DNA from: Chanos chanos
Taxonomy: Eukaryota > Chordata > Actinopteri > Gonorynchiformes > Chanidae
DNA length: 64,000 nucleotides
NCBI RefSeq assembly: GCF_902362185.1
Contig: NC_044503.1
Coordinates: 16,495,957-16,559,956 of the forward strand
Reading direction: 5' to 3'
Below are positions 1 to 10,860 of this stretch, in pieces. Every line of letters begins with the position of its first letter. The first letter of the stretch is position 1. The notes under the pieces were generated by a model that saw only the letters and a list, made by a program, of their open reading frames with translations, was not told where the DNA came from and did not search any database. The translations under genes were made by a program, and so were the position numbers.

Positions 1-960
1 GTATGGTATGAGCTAATGATTTCCTTCAATAAAGAGCCCCACCTACTGAGCTTATGAGTGTGCGTGTGTGTCGTCATGGAACAACTGGGGAATGCCACAA
101 TATTAATTAGGCTACCACATTGTCATTTGTAGAAACAAGACTATTTAGAGTGAATACCTGTGATCTAATATGGACATTGCCCCAGGAAATGAAAACCCAT
201 TGAAAGGCAGTGTAAAGATGCAGTCATCCGCACAGGGTAATGATCATCATGAACGCCAACTCAGTGACTCATCTCTTCCATTAGGCCATGTATTTGTTTG
301 TCATTTTACAGCACTGTAGCAAAGGCTTTTTCTTTTCTTTTTTCTTCTTGAAATAAGCAATTGAATAATATATACACAGAAAAAAAAGCCAGCACGCACA
401 ATCATTCATTGTATACTATATTCAACATATCAAAAGTTCTATGTCTTATTTTGTTTATTATTGTAACATATTCTTTGAGTTAACGAAGGAAAGCTGAGAA
501 GTTTGGCCTGCAGCCAGCCCCTGTTTTCCTGAATAATGAGGTTAGTATTTACACAATATACATCACTATAAAACATCTCTGACTGGACAAATACAATCCA
601 TAACTTTATATTATACGTCTTTTGTTCTATTATTTATACAATATTCGTCACAGATGCTCCATGCTTTATTCCAACTTGAACTATCAAAATAGAGACCTAT
701 ATACATGCGCACTAATGATTAAGAATGTCAGTTCCACTGTAGTAAAAGCTGCTGACCGTACTTAAAGACCATCGCAGACCATAACCATAGATGTGTTCTC
801 CTTCCTGGTCTGTCGTTGTCAGGGCGGTGTCCTGGTCGCGTTTTGATTCGTAAAACATGATGTCATTTTTAATCGTCAGGAGTACGCCTGCGCAATGAAC
901 GATTGTTTGCTGATGCAAGATAGTAGCGATAGAGAGAGTGAGTGTGAGCTAAATAGTCGT
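1..960. other. Intergenic DNA left of eif2s2, with possible polyadenylation site of an upstream gene
   Basis: No open frame here resembles a known protein. An AATAAA at 28-33 is followed by a GT-rich stretch at about 58-74, the usual layout of a vertebrate poly(A) site, so the first 80 bases could be the 3' end of a + strand gene lying mostly outside the window; this is inference. The last 150 bases before eif2s2 become less AT-rich and presumably hold its promoter and 5' UTR. No TATA box is evident. Confidence 0.4.
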
Positions 961-1007
961 ACGTACAGTAATACACTTCAAAACAGATTTCATCAAAGAC
1001 AGTAATC

Positions 1008-4000
1008 ATGTCGGAAGACGAGGTAAGCAGGCTGAGTTGAAATTATCTAAACTTTCGCTCTCTGTCACTGGGTAACAAACGTTTGATGTTAAAGCATGGC
1101 TGGGCCCAATGCAGCTGCTTAACGACCGATCTAGCTGGTTACTTCGGTATTATGTCTACCAGGCAAAGCCTCAAATGATAATAACTTCTTCTTTGTCACA
1201 GTGCTCAGACACACCCTCAACCAGACACCGTTAACAAAATTCTAGGTATTATGTAAAGTGGGCTAATGAATGATGAAGATTTTTGTTTGTTTGTTTTTTT
1301 CCCAATTGTAACGTGTTTTCCATCCATGGGCGCTTTTCAGTAGATTTCTCGAATTTGTCGGTATAAACTGCCTAACACTTACCTACTGGTAGGCTATATT
1401 TACAGTAGTCAAATCAGTCATAGGGGCTCTGTGAAGAAATAAAGCAATTTAGGCAGAACAGACATACAGAATCAGTGGGCAACGCAAAGCACATTCACAC
1501 CTCTGCAGCAGCTCAGTGAATGGCTTTACAAAAAAAGGCCTAAATGTCAGAATTCGTAATTCTTGTGCAATTTTTTGTAGATTTTGTTTGACCCCACCAC
1601 GACTAAGAAAAAGAAGAAGAAGAAGAAGCCCTTCATGTTGGACGAGGATGGAGAAGGCCTCAGCGAAGAGACTCCGCAAGTGGAGACCAGGGAGGCAGAA
1701 CCCGAAGGAGGAGAGGAGAGAGAGGTAGAGGCAGAAGAGGAAGAGGGGAAGAAGAAAGGTGAGGGCAGAGAGGACTGAATGGACAGTTTGTTCAGGTTCC
1801 CAATGGTTCACTCTGTTCAGGAGGTGTCTTGTAAAGCACTGTGTGGTACTAATAGTACTGTAGAATACACTGATTTCACTTGACTTTGCAGCTGTGAAAT
1901 ATCACATTCCACTCGGCTTCAGTCTGACCAAGTACTTATGCACTGAGTTATGTAGCTAATTGAATACCACTAACTGGTTTCATTCAATCAATTGTTGTCT
2001 TTCTTTTTTCCCCATCACAGATTGATCTGAAAGTATTCATGATTTGGTATATATTGCATGTTTATCTTATTAGTCTTTTGTTTTCCCTGTTTATTAGAGC
2101 CGTCAGACGACCTTGATGATTTGAACTTTTTCAATCAGAAGAAAAAGAAGAAGAAACCAAAGAAAGTGTTTGACAATGACCTTGAAGAGGGGATGAAGGT
2201 AAAAAACCCCCGTTTCACTGCAGCCTTTAAAGAAAGAATTCCCATGAATCAGTCTTTCACAGAAAAATTCTCACACTGATGCAACAGGGTGTGACTGCCA
2301 TGCAACTGTTAGATTTTTCATTTTTATTTTTTATGGTGGTGCCAAATTGCTTTTGATTTCATCACTGTATGCGTAATTCCATAGTAACCAAATGGAGTTG
2401 AAGAACAGACTGGAAATTTGGTAACCGTTGCCTTTTAATGCAGCCCCAGAATTTTAATTCTAATGTTTACTTGTGATGGTGTTATTGTATTTATGTCTTA
2501 ATGTATTAAATGTGATTCCAAGGCGTATCTGATCTGTTTTTCTTTCTTGTAACATTAATCAGGAGTTGAAAATCGAAGCAGAGCCATCAGAAGGCATGGA
2601 GGAAGATGATCTGGACCTGATGCTGCCGGCCAAGAAAAAGAAAGCCAAGAAAGTGGAGTTTCATGAGGAGAGCGATACAGTCGAAAAAGATGATGGTGAG
2701 GAAACATATTCTCTTTATTTTCAAGTGTTGTTCTTACAATAAGCCTCTGAATTAGTCCAGCCACAGATGAAACTTTGGAAGATTACTTATTATTAGCTGG
2801 TTTGTTTTGTTTAATTTGATGAATCTGAGTATTCTTTGCGTATATTAACACATAGTGAAAGTTCTCTGATGGTGGTTATAACCATTGAGAAGGAACCATA
2901 ATGTTATATAATGTAAGATATGTATAGTTTGCCAAATTCCGAATATATTTAGTTACTTTCTCAACTTATATGTTGCTCATAGAAATTTGGGGGTAAGAAT
3001 GTACTTCCTTGTGTAAATGTATTCCATTTTAGGGTCGTCTTAAATCCATTTATATTCACTATTCTCTGAACCTCAGTCGCACCAAAGCCACTATTACATA
3101 AACTGCCTTGTCAGTAAGTGCATGGTACAGGCACCTTTTAAATGTTACGTTTGTCCACTTAGATCTTGTTTGTCAGGTTGTTCCTCAGGAATTTTGTAAA
3201 ATGCTGATTGTTCAACAAAAAAAAGGCAAGGAGTTTGGATTGTTATGCGACATGAGTTTTGGTAGCATTGAAACCTCTTTTTCATTCTGAGTGTTTTTTT
3301 CTTTTTTTTTTTTTCAAGCTTTGGATGATGATGAAAGCAAAGGCTCAGATGGCATCACATTCAGCTCCCAGACAGGTCCAGCCTGGGCAGGATCAGAGAG
3401 AGACTACACATACGAAGAGGTACACACACATTCACACACACAAACACTGACCAAACAGAGGTACACGCACATTCACACACAAGCACTGCCCAACAGAGAC
3501 ACGTGCACATTCACAGACAAACACTGATTAAATGCAGAGTGAGACTACACATACGAAGAGGTACACACACATTCACAAACACTGACCAAACAGAGTGAGG
3601 TCATTGGTTGATTTAAGGTGACTGTGTTTTTATCTAACTTAGTGAAGACACTAATTTATTGAGTTCAACACTTTTCAAAAACAACCACTGACATCATTAA
3701 CATTGATCTTGCTTAGTCGATAATACATTTTATTCAGGGTCTTTTTTTTTTTGGTGGTGGATATCACCGCCCCTTGACATCCCTTACATCTGCCCACAGC
3801 TGCTGAACCGCGTTTTCAATATCATGCGAGAGAAGAATCCAGACATGGTTGCTGGGGAGAAGCGCAAGTTTGTCATGAAGCCTCCACAGGTGGTGCGAGT
3901 GGGGACTAAGAAAACCTCTTTTGTCAACTTCACTGACATCTGCAAACTGTGAGTAGATATAGCACTTTCTTAAGTTTCTTAAGATGTCATCATCTGAAAG

Positions 4001-4799
4001 GCAATACAGATCAACTTAATTGCATATATGAAAATTCGGTTAAACTGGCCTCTATTCTGTGTGTTTGTGTGTATTTAATGTATTCTGCAATAACAGCTTT
4101 AATGATTTTCATTTTCTTGTTTTATGCGCAGATTGCATCGTCAGCCAAAACATCTTCTGGCGTTTTTACTGGCTGAGTTGGGAACCAGGTAAAAACTTGT
4201 CTTTAAATGGTGATTTTCAGCACAACTGCTGCTCTGCCATTGTGTTCTTTATGGTCACCTTTGATCTTACTTTCCTTTTTTTCAGTGGTTCCATAGACGG
4301 AAATAACCAACTTGTTATCAAAGGCCGTTTCCAACAAAAACAAATAGAGAATGTCCTGAGGAGATACATCAGTGAGTAGAATGTTTACTTTTTAAATTTG
4401 AATCAGTCATTAAATAATGTTGCTGGTGTGCAGTCAGTAAATTTTTCTTTATTGGTAACAGTTGTTACAGATGCCTACATGAGTGGTCAGTAAATGTGCG
4501 TCTTACTGATTCTTTTTCTCTCTATTAACTTTACTGAAAGACTGTTAAGAATAGCCGGTGCCAGATTAACCATAATAAATAATGGATTAATTACAATGTG
4601 CTTGATGTGTTTGTGCTTTACAGAGGAGTACGTGACCTGTCACACCTGCCGATCTCCAGATACGATTCTGCAGAAGGACACACGTCTTTACTTCCTGCAG
4701 TGCGAGACATGTCACTCGCGCTGTTCCGTCGCCAGCATCAAGACTGGCTTCCAGGCCGTCACTGGCAAGAGGGCACAGCTCCGTGCCAAAGCCAACTAG
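1008..4799 (+). CDS. eif2s2: Translation initiation factor eIF2 subunit beta, 9 coding exons
   Basis: eIF2 beta is part of the eIF2 complex that carries initiator Met-tRNA with GTP to the 40S ribosome; its lysine blocks bind eIF5 and eIF2B. Coding exons read 1008-1022, 1581-1758, 2098-2198, 2563-2695, 3319-3419, 3800-3948, 4132-4188, 4286-4371 and 4624-4799, with GT-AG ends, giving 331 aa against about 333 in human. The N-terminal third is charged and contains three poly-lysine blocks: eight K in exon 2, six in exon 3, and a broken block (KKKKAKK) in exon 4. The core (exons 5-8) is nearly identical to the mammalian protein, including the helix-turn-helix segment [18 protein letters not shown]. 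The C-terminus is a zinc ribbon with two CxxC pairs (CHTC and CETC) in exon 9. The start was chosen because MSEDE before ILFDP mirrors the vertebrate N-terminus. Exon 5's donor has a decoy copy downstream (see findings). Confidence 0.96.
3400..3600 (+). repeat. Partial duplication of the exon 5/donor junction with CA-rich minisatellite
   Basis: The last 20 bases of eif2s2 exon 5, its GT donor and about 16 bases of intron recur 141 bp downstream: the copy of GACTACACATACGAAGAG ends at 3560, with GTACACACAC following. Between the copies lie two or three diverged units of about 38-40 bp containing ACACATTCACACA and ACTG(A/C)CCAAACAGAG. Reading through the first donor reaches TGA before the second, so use of the copy would give a truncated protein. 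Confidence 0.8.
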
Positions 4800-5661
4800 T
4801 GTTCCACCCCCACGCCATCCCAATGCCCCATCCCCAGTGGTCAACAGTCGGGGCACCCACAATACCTTGCCATCTTACCGCCCTACAGCAGTTCTCTTTA
4901 CAGAGGCAAGGTCCAAGTGCCCGCCTCCTCCACAGGCTTGGACTACTGGAGTGCAGTGTGGAAGGGTGTGGAGTTTGGGTTTTGTTGATGTGCTGTGTAG
5001 GTTTTCAGAGAAAGTGAATGAATCTTTATCACAGAGATGCTGGAAGGTTGTAGCTCAGAGGCCTAGTGAAGCGTTGGTCTCCCTGCTTTGTCCCTCAAAC
5101 CTACGGCTGGACAAACAAAGCTTCTCAACCCATCTCTTCTTTCTTATTAGCATTTAGCATATCCGGTTGTCAGGACAGATTACCAGTATGTTTTTAATCT
5201 GCCTAACTGAAAGATTGAGTTTTTCAGTCCAGTTGGAGCTTTTTTCCCCCTCTCCTCCCCTAAGCTATGAGCCGAAACACTCTCATGTATGGCTTCTCTC
5301 TTTGGTTTACATAGCTTCATTTTACATTTTGCACATTTTTGTGAAATTTTCACCCAAGTTCACACACTTCCCTACTGTTACCTTTTGAGGGGGGAACGAA
5401 CTCTGCAAAAATGAAAATTTTTCTGTGTCAGCCAGATATTTTGGGAGCTTCAATAAACACGCAACTGTTTTCATTTTTAAGCATTGTATGAGTGATACGA
5501 AGTTTAACTTTGAATCTCACTCTGTATAAAACACCTTAATCTAGTCATTTCACCTATTCAGAGGAAGTTATTTGTTTATGAGAATTCTTAATGTACAGGG
5601 CAACAGATGGTGCACTGTATGTTCCGAGTGTTCTTTCAGATAGTTTTGAATCAGTTTTTTA

Positions 5662-5667
5662 AATAAA
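5662..5667 (+). terminator. eif2s2: Poly(A) signal of eif2s2 (distal)
   Basis: AATAAA about 860 bases after the stop codon. A second AATAAA at 5452-5457 could serve a shorter 3' UTR. The 3' UTR between 4800 and about 5690 shows no other feature. Confidence 0.65.
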
Positions 5668-5689
5668 GAATTTGACCTGGATCCTAAAT

Positions 5690-6613
5690 CTTTGTTTTAC
5701 TCTGCATGATTTCAGGATATTGAAACTGTGCCATCATGTAACATTGAATATCCATAATACAGAAAATAAGTCATCCACGTGACATTATCTGTTCAGAGAA
5801 AAGCAGTGTAACTTCTAGCTAGGAAACACTTGAGGTGCCGGAGGAAATGCCCAATTAGGCAGTCATAGCGGAAGCTTCATTCAGGCTAGTTCAAGCCTTC
5901 CAGTCGTGAAATATCCTATTGTTTAGATAGACAGAGAGATAAGTACTTTATGCATTCATTTAGGGAAATTCAGGTGTCCAGTAGCTCATACAATGTAGCT
6001 TAGCGACAATACACAACAAATCAGGTAATGTCATTGCTTAATAACAAAGTAGTCCATGAAGCATTATTACACAGACTCCAGTAGTTAAGTTATTGCACAG
6101 AGTCCAGTCCAATTCAGGTGTCCAGTAGCTCACACAATGTAGATTAGAGACGATACACAATAAAATTAAAAGATAATAAATAAAAGTAAATAAACACAAT
6201 AAAAATAAAAACCACTTGAAGCATTATGGCAGAGAGTCCAGTGGGTGAGTGTGGTGGTTATGGAAGGGGAGAGAAAGAGAGAGCCTTTAACTATTGGTTC
6301 TTTGCTGCTGGTCACTAGCTAAGGCACAGCCTGATGGCGGTGGTGACAAAGGATCCCCTAAACCGTTCAATCTTGCAGCGCAGCGAGGTGAGCCGGCTGT
6401 AGCTGTTTGTCATTTATACTCTCTCCTCCAAACAGATTTCAACCAAAAAGTCCTGGAGGTTCACTTCGGTCAGCTATCTTTGTATTTCACTTGCGTAACT
6501 GAAATTTGTGTAACGCCATTATGTGATATAGGTCAACTTTACAGTAGGTTCTCGACTGACAATGAACACGTGATAAATTTCTCAATAAGCCGGTGTCTGC
6601 AGGAGTTAAAAAG
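5690..6613. other. eif2s2-cyc1 spacer, half filled by a LINE tail; cyc1 promoter region
   Basis: From 5690 to about 5920 nothing is recognised. A 5'-truncated LINE in minus orientation fills about 5925-6440. The remaining 170 bases up to the cyc1 ATG must contain the cyc1 core promoter and 5' UTR. The start codon sits in AAGATGGC, the YY1-type word often found at transcription or translation starts of mitochondrial genes. Confidence 0.6.
5925..6440 (-). mobile_element. 5'-truncated LINE (fish L2/Rex-like), 3' end only
   Basis: On the minus strand, about 6400-6310 translates to SLRCKIERFRGSFVTTAIRL and then a stop, the familiar C-terminal end of fish LINE reverse-transcriptase ORFs (compare RFRRSFIPAAI-type endings). 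It is followed by an AT-rich 3' UTR and a tail (TAAAGTACTTATCTCTCTGTCTATC on +/-, degenerate) resembling the usual fish LINE ending. The 3' UTR contains an internal duplication: the segment beginning AATTCAGGTGTCCAGTAGCT occurs at about 5968 and again at about 6111. Only the last few hundred bases of the element are present, as expected from incomplete reverse transcription. The family assignment is from memory of the motif. Confidence 0.65.
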
Positions 6614-9600
6614 ATGGCAGTCCTGAGGGTACTCTCTAGCAACGCTGGCAGGTCTCTGCTGAACACAGAGGGTGCAGTAAGAATTTCAAAAGTAAGTTTC
6701 AAATGAACATAAGGCTGTTGCATGTAGCATGTTTATGAAAACTGAATTGTCTAAGAATTAAGAAATGTCTCTGTATGCATTGTGTCAGGTATGGTCTAGA
6801 CAAGGTCATGCTTAAGTTTCACAACTAGCAAGCTGTAAGTGGTAAGCAGGGTTTTGATAATTCTAGAGCCAAAAGACGTGACTAAAGGTAGCTGACTAAG
6901 CTTCGAACCCCCAGTTTTGTGTTCTCCATTGGGTTATGTAAAATGCATTTGAAAGCTTAGCATAGAGAGAAGAGCGGTAGACTTGTGGTTTGAATGTACT
7001 CCGCCAAAAGTTGCCGCTGGTTAACTTAATCCAGACGTGAAGTGACATAGTGTTGAATCCGTACTGTTCACGTAATTTTAGCTATCTCGAATTAAGAGTT
7101 CTAAAATGCATTCGTCTGAACTACAAAGAGAGATTACACATCAGCTAATTCTGAGGTTGGTTTAAGCAAAAACAAATTGCGAATACACTTGGCAATCTGA
7201 GAAAAAAAACGTACTGCAGCACTCGAAATGTACAGCACTTAATAACATGAAATAATTATCACACAGTGCGCTTTGTTGTCCTTTATGTTTCATTGAAACA
7301 AATGTTAAGAACTCGAACACCAGAGAGTCACGTGAATGATAGGGCAGCAGTCTTACATGGTGATATTATATGATGTCTAACTCCTTTCTTTGGTAACAGG
7401 CAAACATGTCCTTTGCTAATCTGTCCAGAGGGAGAAGGGCTGCTCTTTCTGTCCTGGGTGTGTTTACTGCAGGAGGAGCTGGATTGGCTATTGTGCTTCA
7501 CCAGGCTGTCAAAGCCTCCGACCTGGAGCTGCACCCGCCTTCATACCCCTGGAGTCATAATGGTATTCTATCTTCTCTGGACCATGCCAGGTCAGTCAGT
7601 CACATGTTAGAGTTTTATACATGCTAAACCTGTGTTACTCATCTCCAGTCCAGAAGACTGTGCAAAGACAACAAGTATGGAATATCAGCCATAACGCCAA
7701 AACTTGACTGGTTTAAAAGGACATGATGGTGGGGAGAGAGGGGGAGAGTTAAACTGAACACCTTCCTGGGGCTAAAGTTGAAAAATTGCGCTACGATGTC
7801 TTTATCCATTGTGTGTGAATTCACCCTGTAGAAATTGCACAAAATCTTGATGATGGAATTGTGTGTGTGTGTGTTGTGCAGTATCCGGCGTGGCTATCAG
7901 GTGTATAAGCAGGTGTGTTCGGCCTGTCACAGCATGGAGTACCTGGCCTTCCGTAACCTGGTGGGTGTGTCGCACACTGAGGCAGAGGTCAAAGCACTGG
8001 CTGAGGAGGTGAGACTTACTCAAAGCAACAAACCATTCAATAACCAATACACAACCTCACAGATGATCTGCTATACACATACATATCACACAGAGTTCCA
8101 CTTAATCATCAGAATTATAGACTGCACCATAAACTTGATTGTAAATGCATGGAATACAGCCAGTTTGCTAAACTGAGAGTGAATATAAGAATAATGAGAC
8201 CTTTGCAATTATACCAAACTGGATGGACTTTATCTAAGGTTATTTCTCTCTGTGGGGTTCTTGCTAGATTGAGGTAGTAGATGGCCCTGATGAAACTGGT
8301 GAGATGTTCACTCGCCCCGGCAAGCTGTCTGATTATTTTCCCAAACCGTATCCGAACCCGGAGGCAGCACGTGTGGCCAATAACGGAGCTCTGCCTCCCG
8401 ACCTCAGCTACATCGTTAACGCCAGGTAAACAAGGAGCTGTAATGTCCCCCCCTTAGTTCAGCTCGTGTGCAGATCAGGTTTATTCACACATACATGTCT
8501 CAGATTCATGTGCTGATGATGTTAGTTAATGCCACAGGTCTGTGATCTGTGCAGTATTGCTGTGTGCCAATGATCTAGGCCTGCCTCATAGCCTGTTTAT
8601 CTGAGTTGAAAGTAAGGTCTGTTTTAGGCTAATAATTGTTTGTGTGTGTGGTAGACACTAAAGTTTGATTTGCATTAATGTGTGTGTGTATGTGTTTGTG
8701 TGTATGTGTGCAGGCATGGTGGAGAAGACTATGTATTCTCTCTGTTGACTGGTTACTGTGATCCTCCAGCTGGTGTTTCTGTGAGGGAGGGGCTCTACTA
8801 TAACCCTTATTTCCCAGGCCAGGCCATTGGCATGGCCCCTCCCATTTATAATGAAGTGCTGGAATATGAGGATGGTGAGTCTAGTGTCCCTTTAGTGTTT
8901 GACTTGGACCCATGTCATTTCAGCCCATCACCACAGTATTCCCTGTAAAGAATTACCTATTTTATTTTGTGATCTTGCAACTTGTATATTACTTGTTCAC
9001 TCTCTTTCATGGTCTGTCCATTCTTCATTTTCATGTTTTTTATTTTTATCTTTCTCACAAATGGTTGCCATCTGATTGCACTAAAGGCTGACCTACCCCC
9101 ACCCCAGCCCCTCGTTTTCACTTTTCTGAACAAATATTAAAACATATCTCCATCTGTTTTGCTGCTCAGTAAAGCAAAAGGATATTTCAGATCAGTCATG
9201 TAAATTTTCAGTTAATCATTTGGTTTCCATTAAGTTGATGTTGTGGTTTTGTGGTGTACTTTTTACTGGCTGCTTTTAGATGAGTGACTTGTGGTCGTGT
9301 ATTGTTTTCAGGCACGCCAGCGACCATGAGTCAGGTGGCTAAAGATGTGTGTACCTTCCTGCGCTGGGCGGCTGAACCTGAGCATGATCAGAGGAAACGC
9401 ATGGGCTTAAAGGTACTTCCTCTTTCTGCCCCATGTCCTGTTCATCGGAGATGAAAATCACTTTTTCTCCAAAGGCAGTCTCGGTGCATGTCACATTTTT
9501 CTTACAAATGTTTAGACGGAAGTCTCGCAAACTTTTCACATTCTGTTTTTAATTTAAGAGATCTGCTGCCTTTTTAAATGTGTGGCATCCTGTCAAAAGG

Positions 9601-10008
9601 GAAAAACTTTCCCCTCCACCCAGGTGTTTCTGGTTTGCTGTCATAAATTAGAGAGGGAAGTTCATGCATTTTCTTAACACATTCTAATTCTAAGTGTAAG
9701 CCTTGGAAACTTTTACTGAAGAAAATGGGCTTGTAGTCTAAAGTTGATGTGTTTCATGACATTATGATTTGACCTATTTGTTGTTTTGTTAGTTTCTTGA
9801 GAAATAGAAATAAATGCACACTTCAGAGTTAATCTCCTCTCTTTCTTTATCTCTTTTCATGTTTTCTTTCTCACTCTTACTTGTATTTTCTCTCCCCTCA
9901 TAGCTGCTAATGGGCTCAGCAGTGCTTATCCCATTAGTGTACTACATGAAGAGGCACAGGTGGTCAGTACTCAAGAGCAGAAAGATCGCTTACAGGCCAC
10001 CCAGATAA
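6614..10008 (+). CDS. cyc1: Cytochrome c1, haem protein of respiratory complex III, 7 exons
   Basis: Cytochrome c1 passes electrons from the Rieske protein to cytochrome c in the mitochondrial inner membrane. Exons are 6614-6691, 7400-7590, 7882-8008, 8268-8425, 8714-8874, 9312-9412 and 9904-10008, giving 306 aa (human 325; the difference lies in the cleaved N-terminal presequence). Exons 1-2 encode a basic bipartite targeting sequence with a hydrophobic inner segment (about residues 37-55), followed by [14 protein letters not shown], the conserved mature start. The haem-binding CSACH is at residues 102-106 (exon 3). The haem-ligand methionine is M225 in MAPPIY (exon 5). The C-terminal anchor, about residues 273-290, ends in [18 protein letters not shown] facing the matrix. 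All splice sites are GT-AG and all phases agree. Confidence 0.97.
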
Positions 10009-10330
10009 AGACTGCTGTCTCCAGCCTCTGACCTTACATCAGCTCACAGCAGAGACACACATCTGATGGTTTGGTAAAACCGCAAATGTGTTGCCTTCAC
10101 TTGGTGAAGTCTTATGGTTTTCCTGGTCTCTGCTTTTTGTATTGGGAGTGCTTCTTGAGATGAGTTCTTGTACTTTGTGGTTTTACGTATTTATTTATTT
10201 TACCAACAAAATGATCCAAATACACATGTGAAGGTTTTGTAGTAAGTGTTTAATTACTGTGTATGCGTGATGATGGTTTATTATTCTGTACAGTTTCATA
10301 TGTAAATAGGTAATACGGTGCTGTCTTCTT

Positions 10331-10336
10331 AATAAA
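10331..10336 (+). terminator. cyc1: Poly(A) signal of cyc1
   Basis: AATAAA about 320 bases after the cyc1 stop, followed by a GT-rich stretch (TTGTGGGTTC). No other canonical signal lies between the stop and the ywhab promoter. Confidence 0.7.
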
Positions 10337-10790
10337 TTGTGGGTTCTCTTGTAAGGGATTGGTCTCCTGTCATGTATTATTACGTTTCAGATACGGTACT
10401 GATGGTGCTGTGTCACTTTTCCAACACAGCACCGTGAGCCGCACCCTTCATCACAACTGCTCTGTGACACACATTTTGCGTTTCTGTAAATTACTTAGTC
10501 ATGCGTTCTAATTTCTGTACGTCCAATATAACCTAACAGTGTTCACTGAGGGTAAAGCGCCCGGGAATGGTACGATAAAATTACCGCTTCATGACAGTTA
10601 TGACCACTATATTAAATAACTACGTTAAACGTATATATATTCAAGCCTTGACACTTGAAATTCTTTTTAGGCAGAGCAATCAATGTATGTTTTTCAAGTA
10701 AGATTTTAGGGAGAAGCTGGGCGGGTAGGGTTTAAAGGAAGCGGAAGTGTCAATTTTAGCGGAAGTGGTACTGCCCAGAACAACTGAAGA
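10337..10790. other. cyc1-ywhab spacer and ywhab promoter, with a perfect short hairpin
   Basis: Only about 450 bases separate the cyc1 poly(A) signal from the presumed ywhab first exon. Bases 10404-10413 (GGTGCTGTGT) pair perfectly with 10424-10433 around a 10-base loop. Near 10735-10770 the word GCGGAAGTG occurs twice (AGCGGAAGTGTC and AGCGGAAGTGGT); this is an ETS-type motif common in TATA-less promoters, so the ywhab core promoter is probably here. Confidence 0.5.
10740..10770 (+). promoter_or_regulatory. ywhab: Paired ETS-like sites in the ywhab promoter
   Basis: GCGGAAGTG is present twice within 30 bases just upstream of the inferred 5' noncoding exon. GGAAGTG fits the ETS/GABPA core that is frequent in broad housekeeping promoters. 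There is no TATA box nearby. The assignment rests on motif and position only. Confidence 0.4.
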
Positions 10791-10860
10791 GCGAGACGGA
10801 GGACGGAGGCTCCAACTGTATCTTTCATAGATAAAAGCAGGAGTAAAACCCGTTTATAAC
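10775..10860 (+). other. ywhab: ywhab 5' noncoding exon (inferred)
   Basis: A donor of the form AAC|GTGAGT lies at 10860/10861, after a stretch without a useful ATG and downstream of the ETS-like sites. Vertebrate YWHAB has a noncoding first exon spliced to the exon carrying the ATG, and the long intron that follows (10861 to about 12198) ends in TATATAG just before the start codon. The transcription start is a guess. Confidence 0.55.

Noticed and set aside
6294-6626. 110-codon + strand frame upstream of cyc1
   Set aside because: It is antisense to the LINE tail and runs into the cyc1 start in another frame; no family resemblance.
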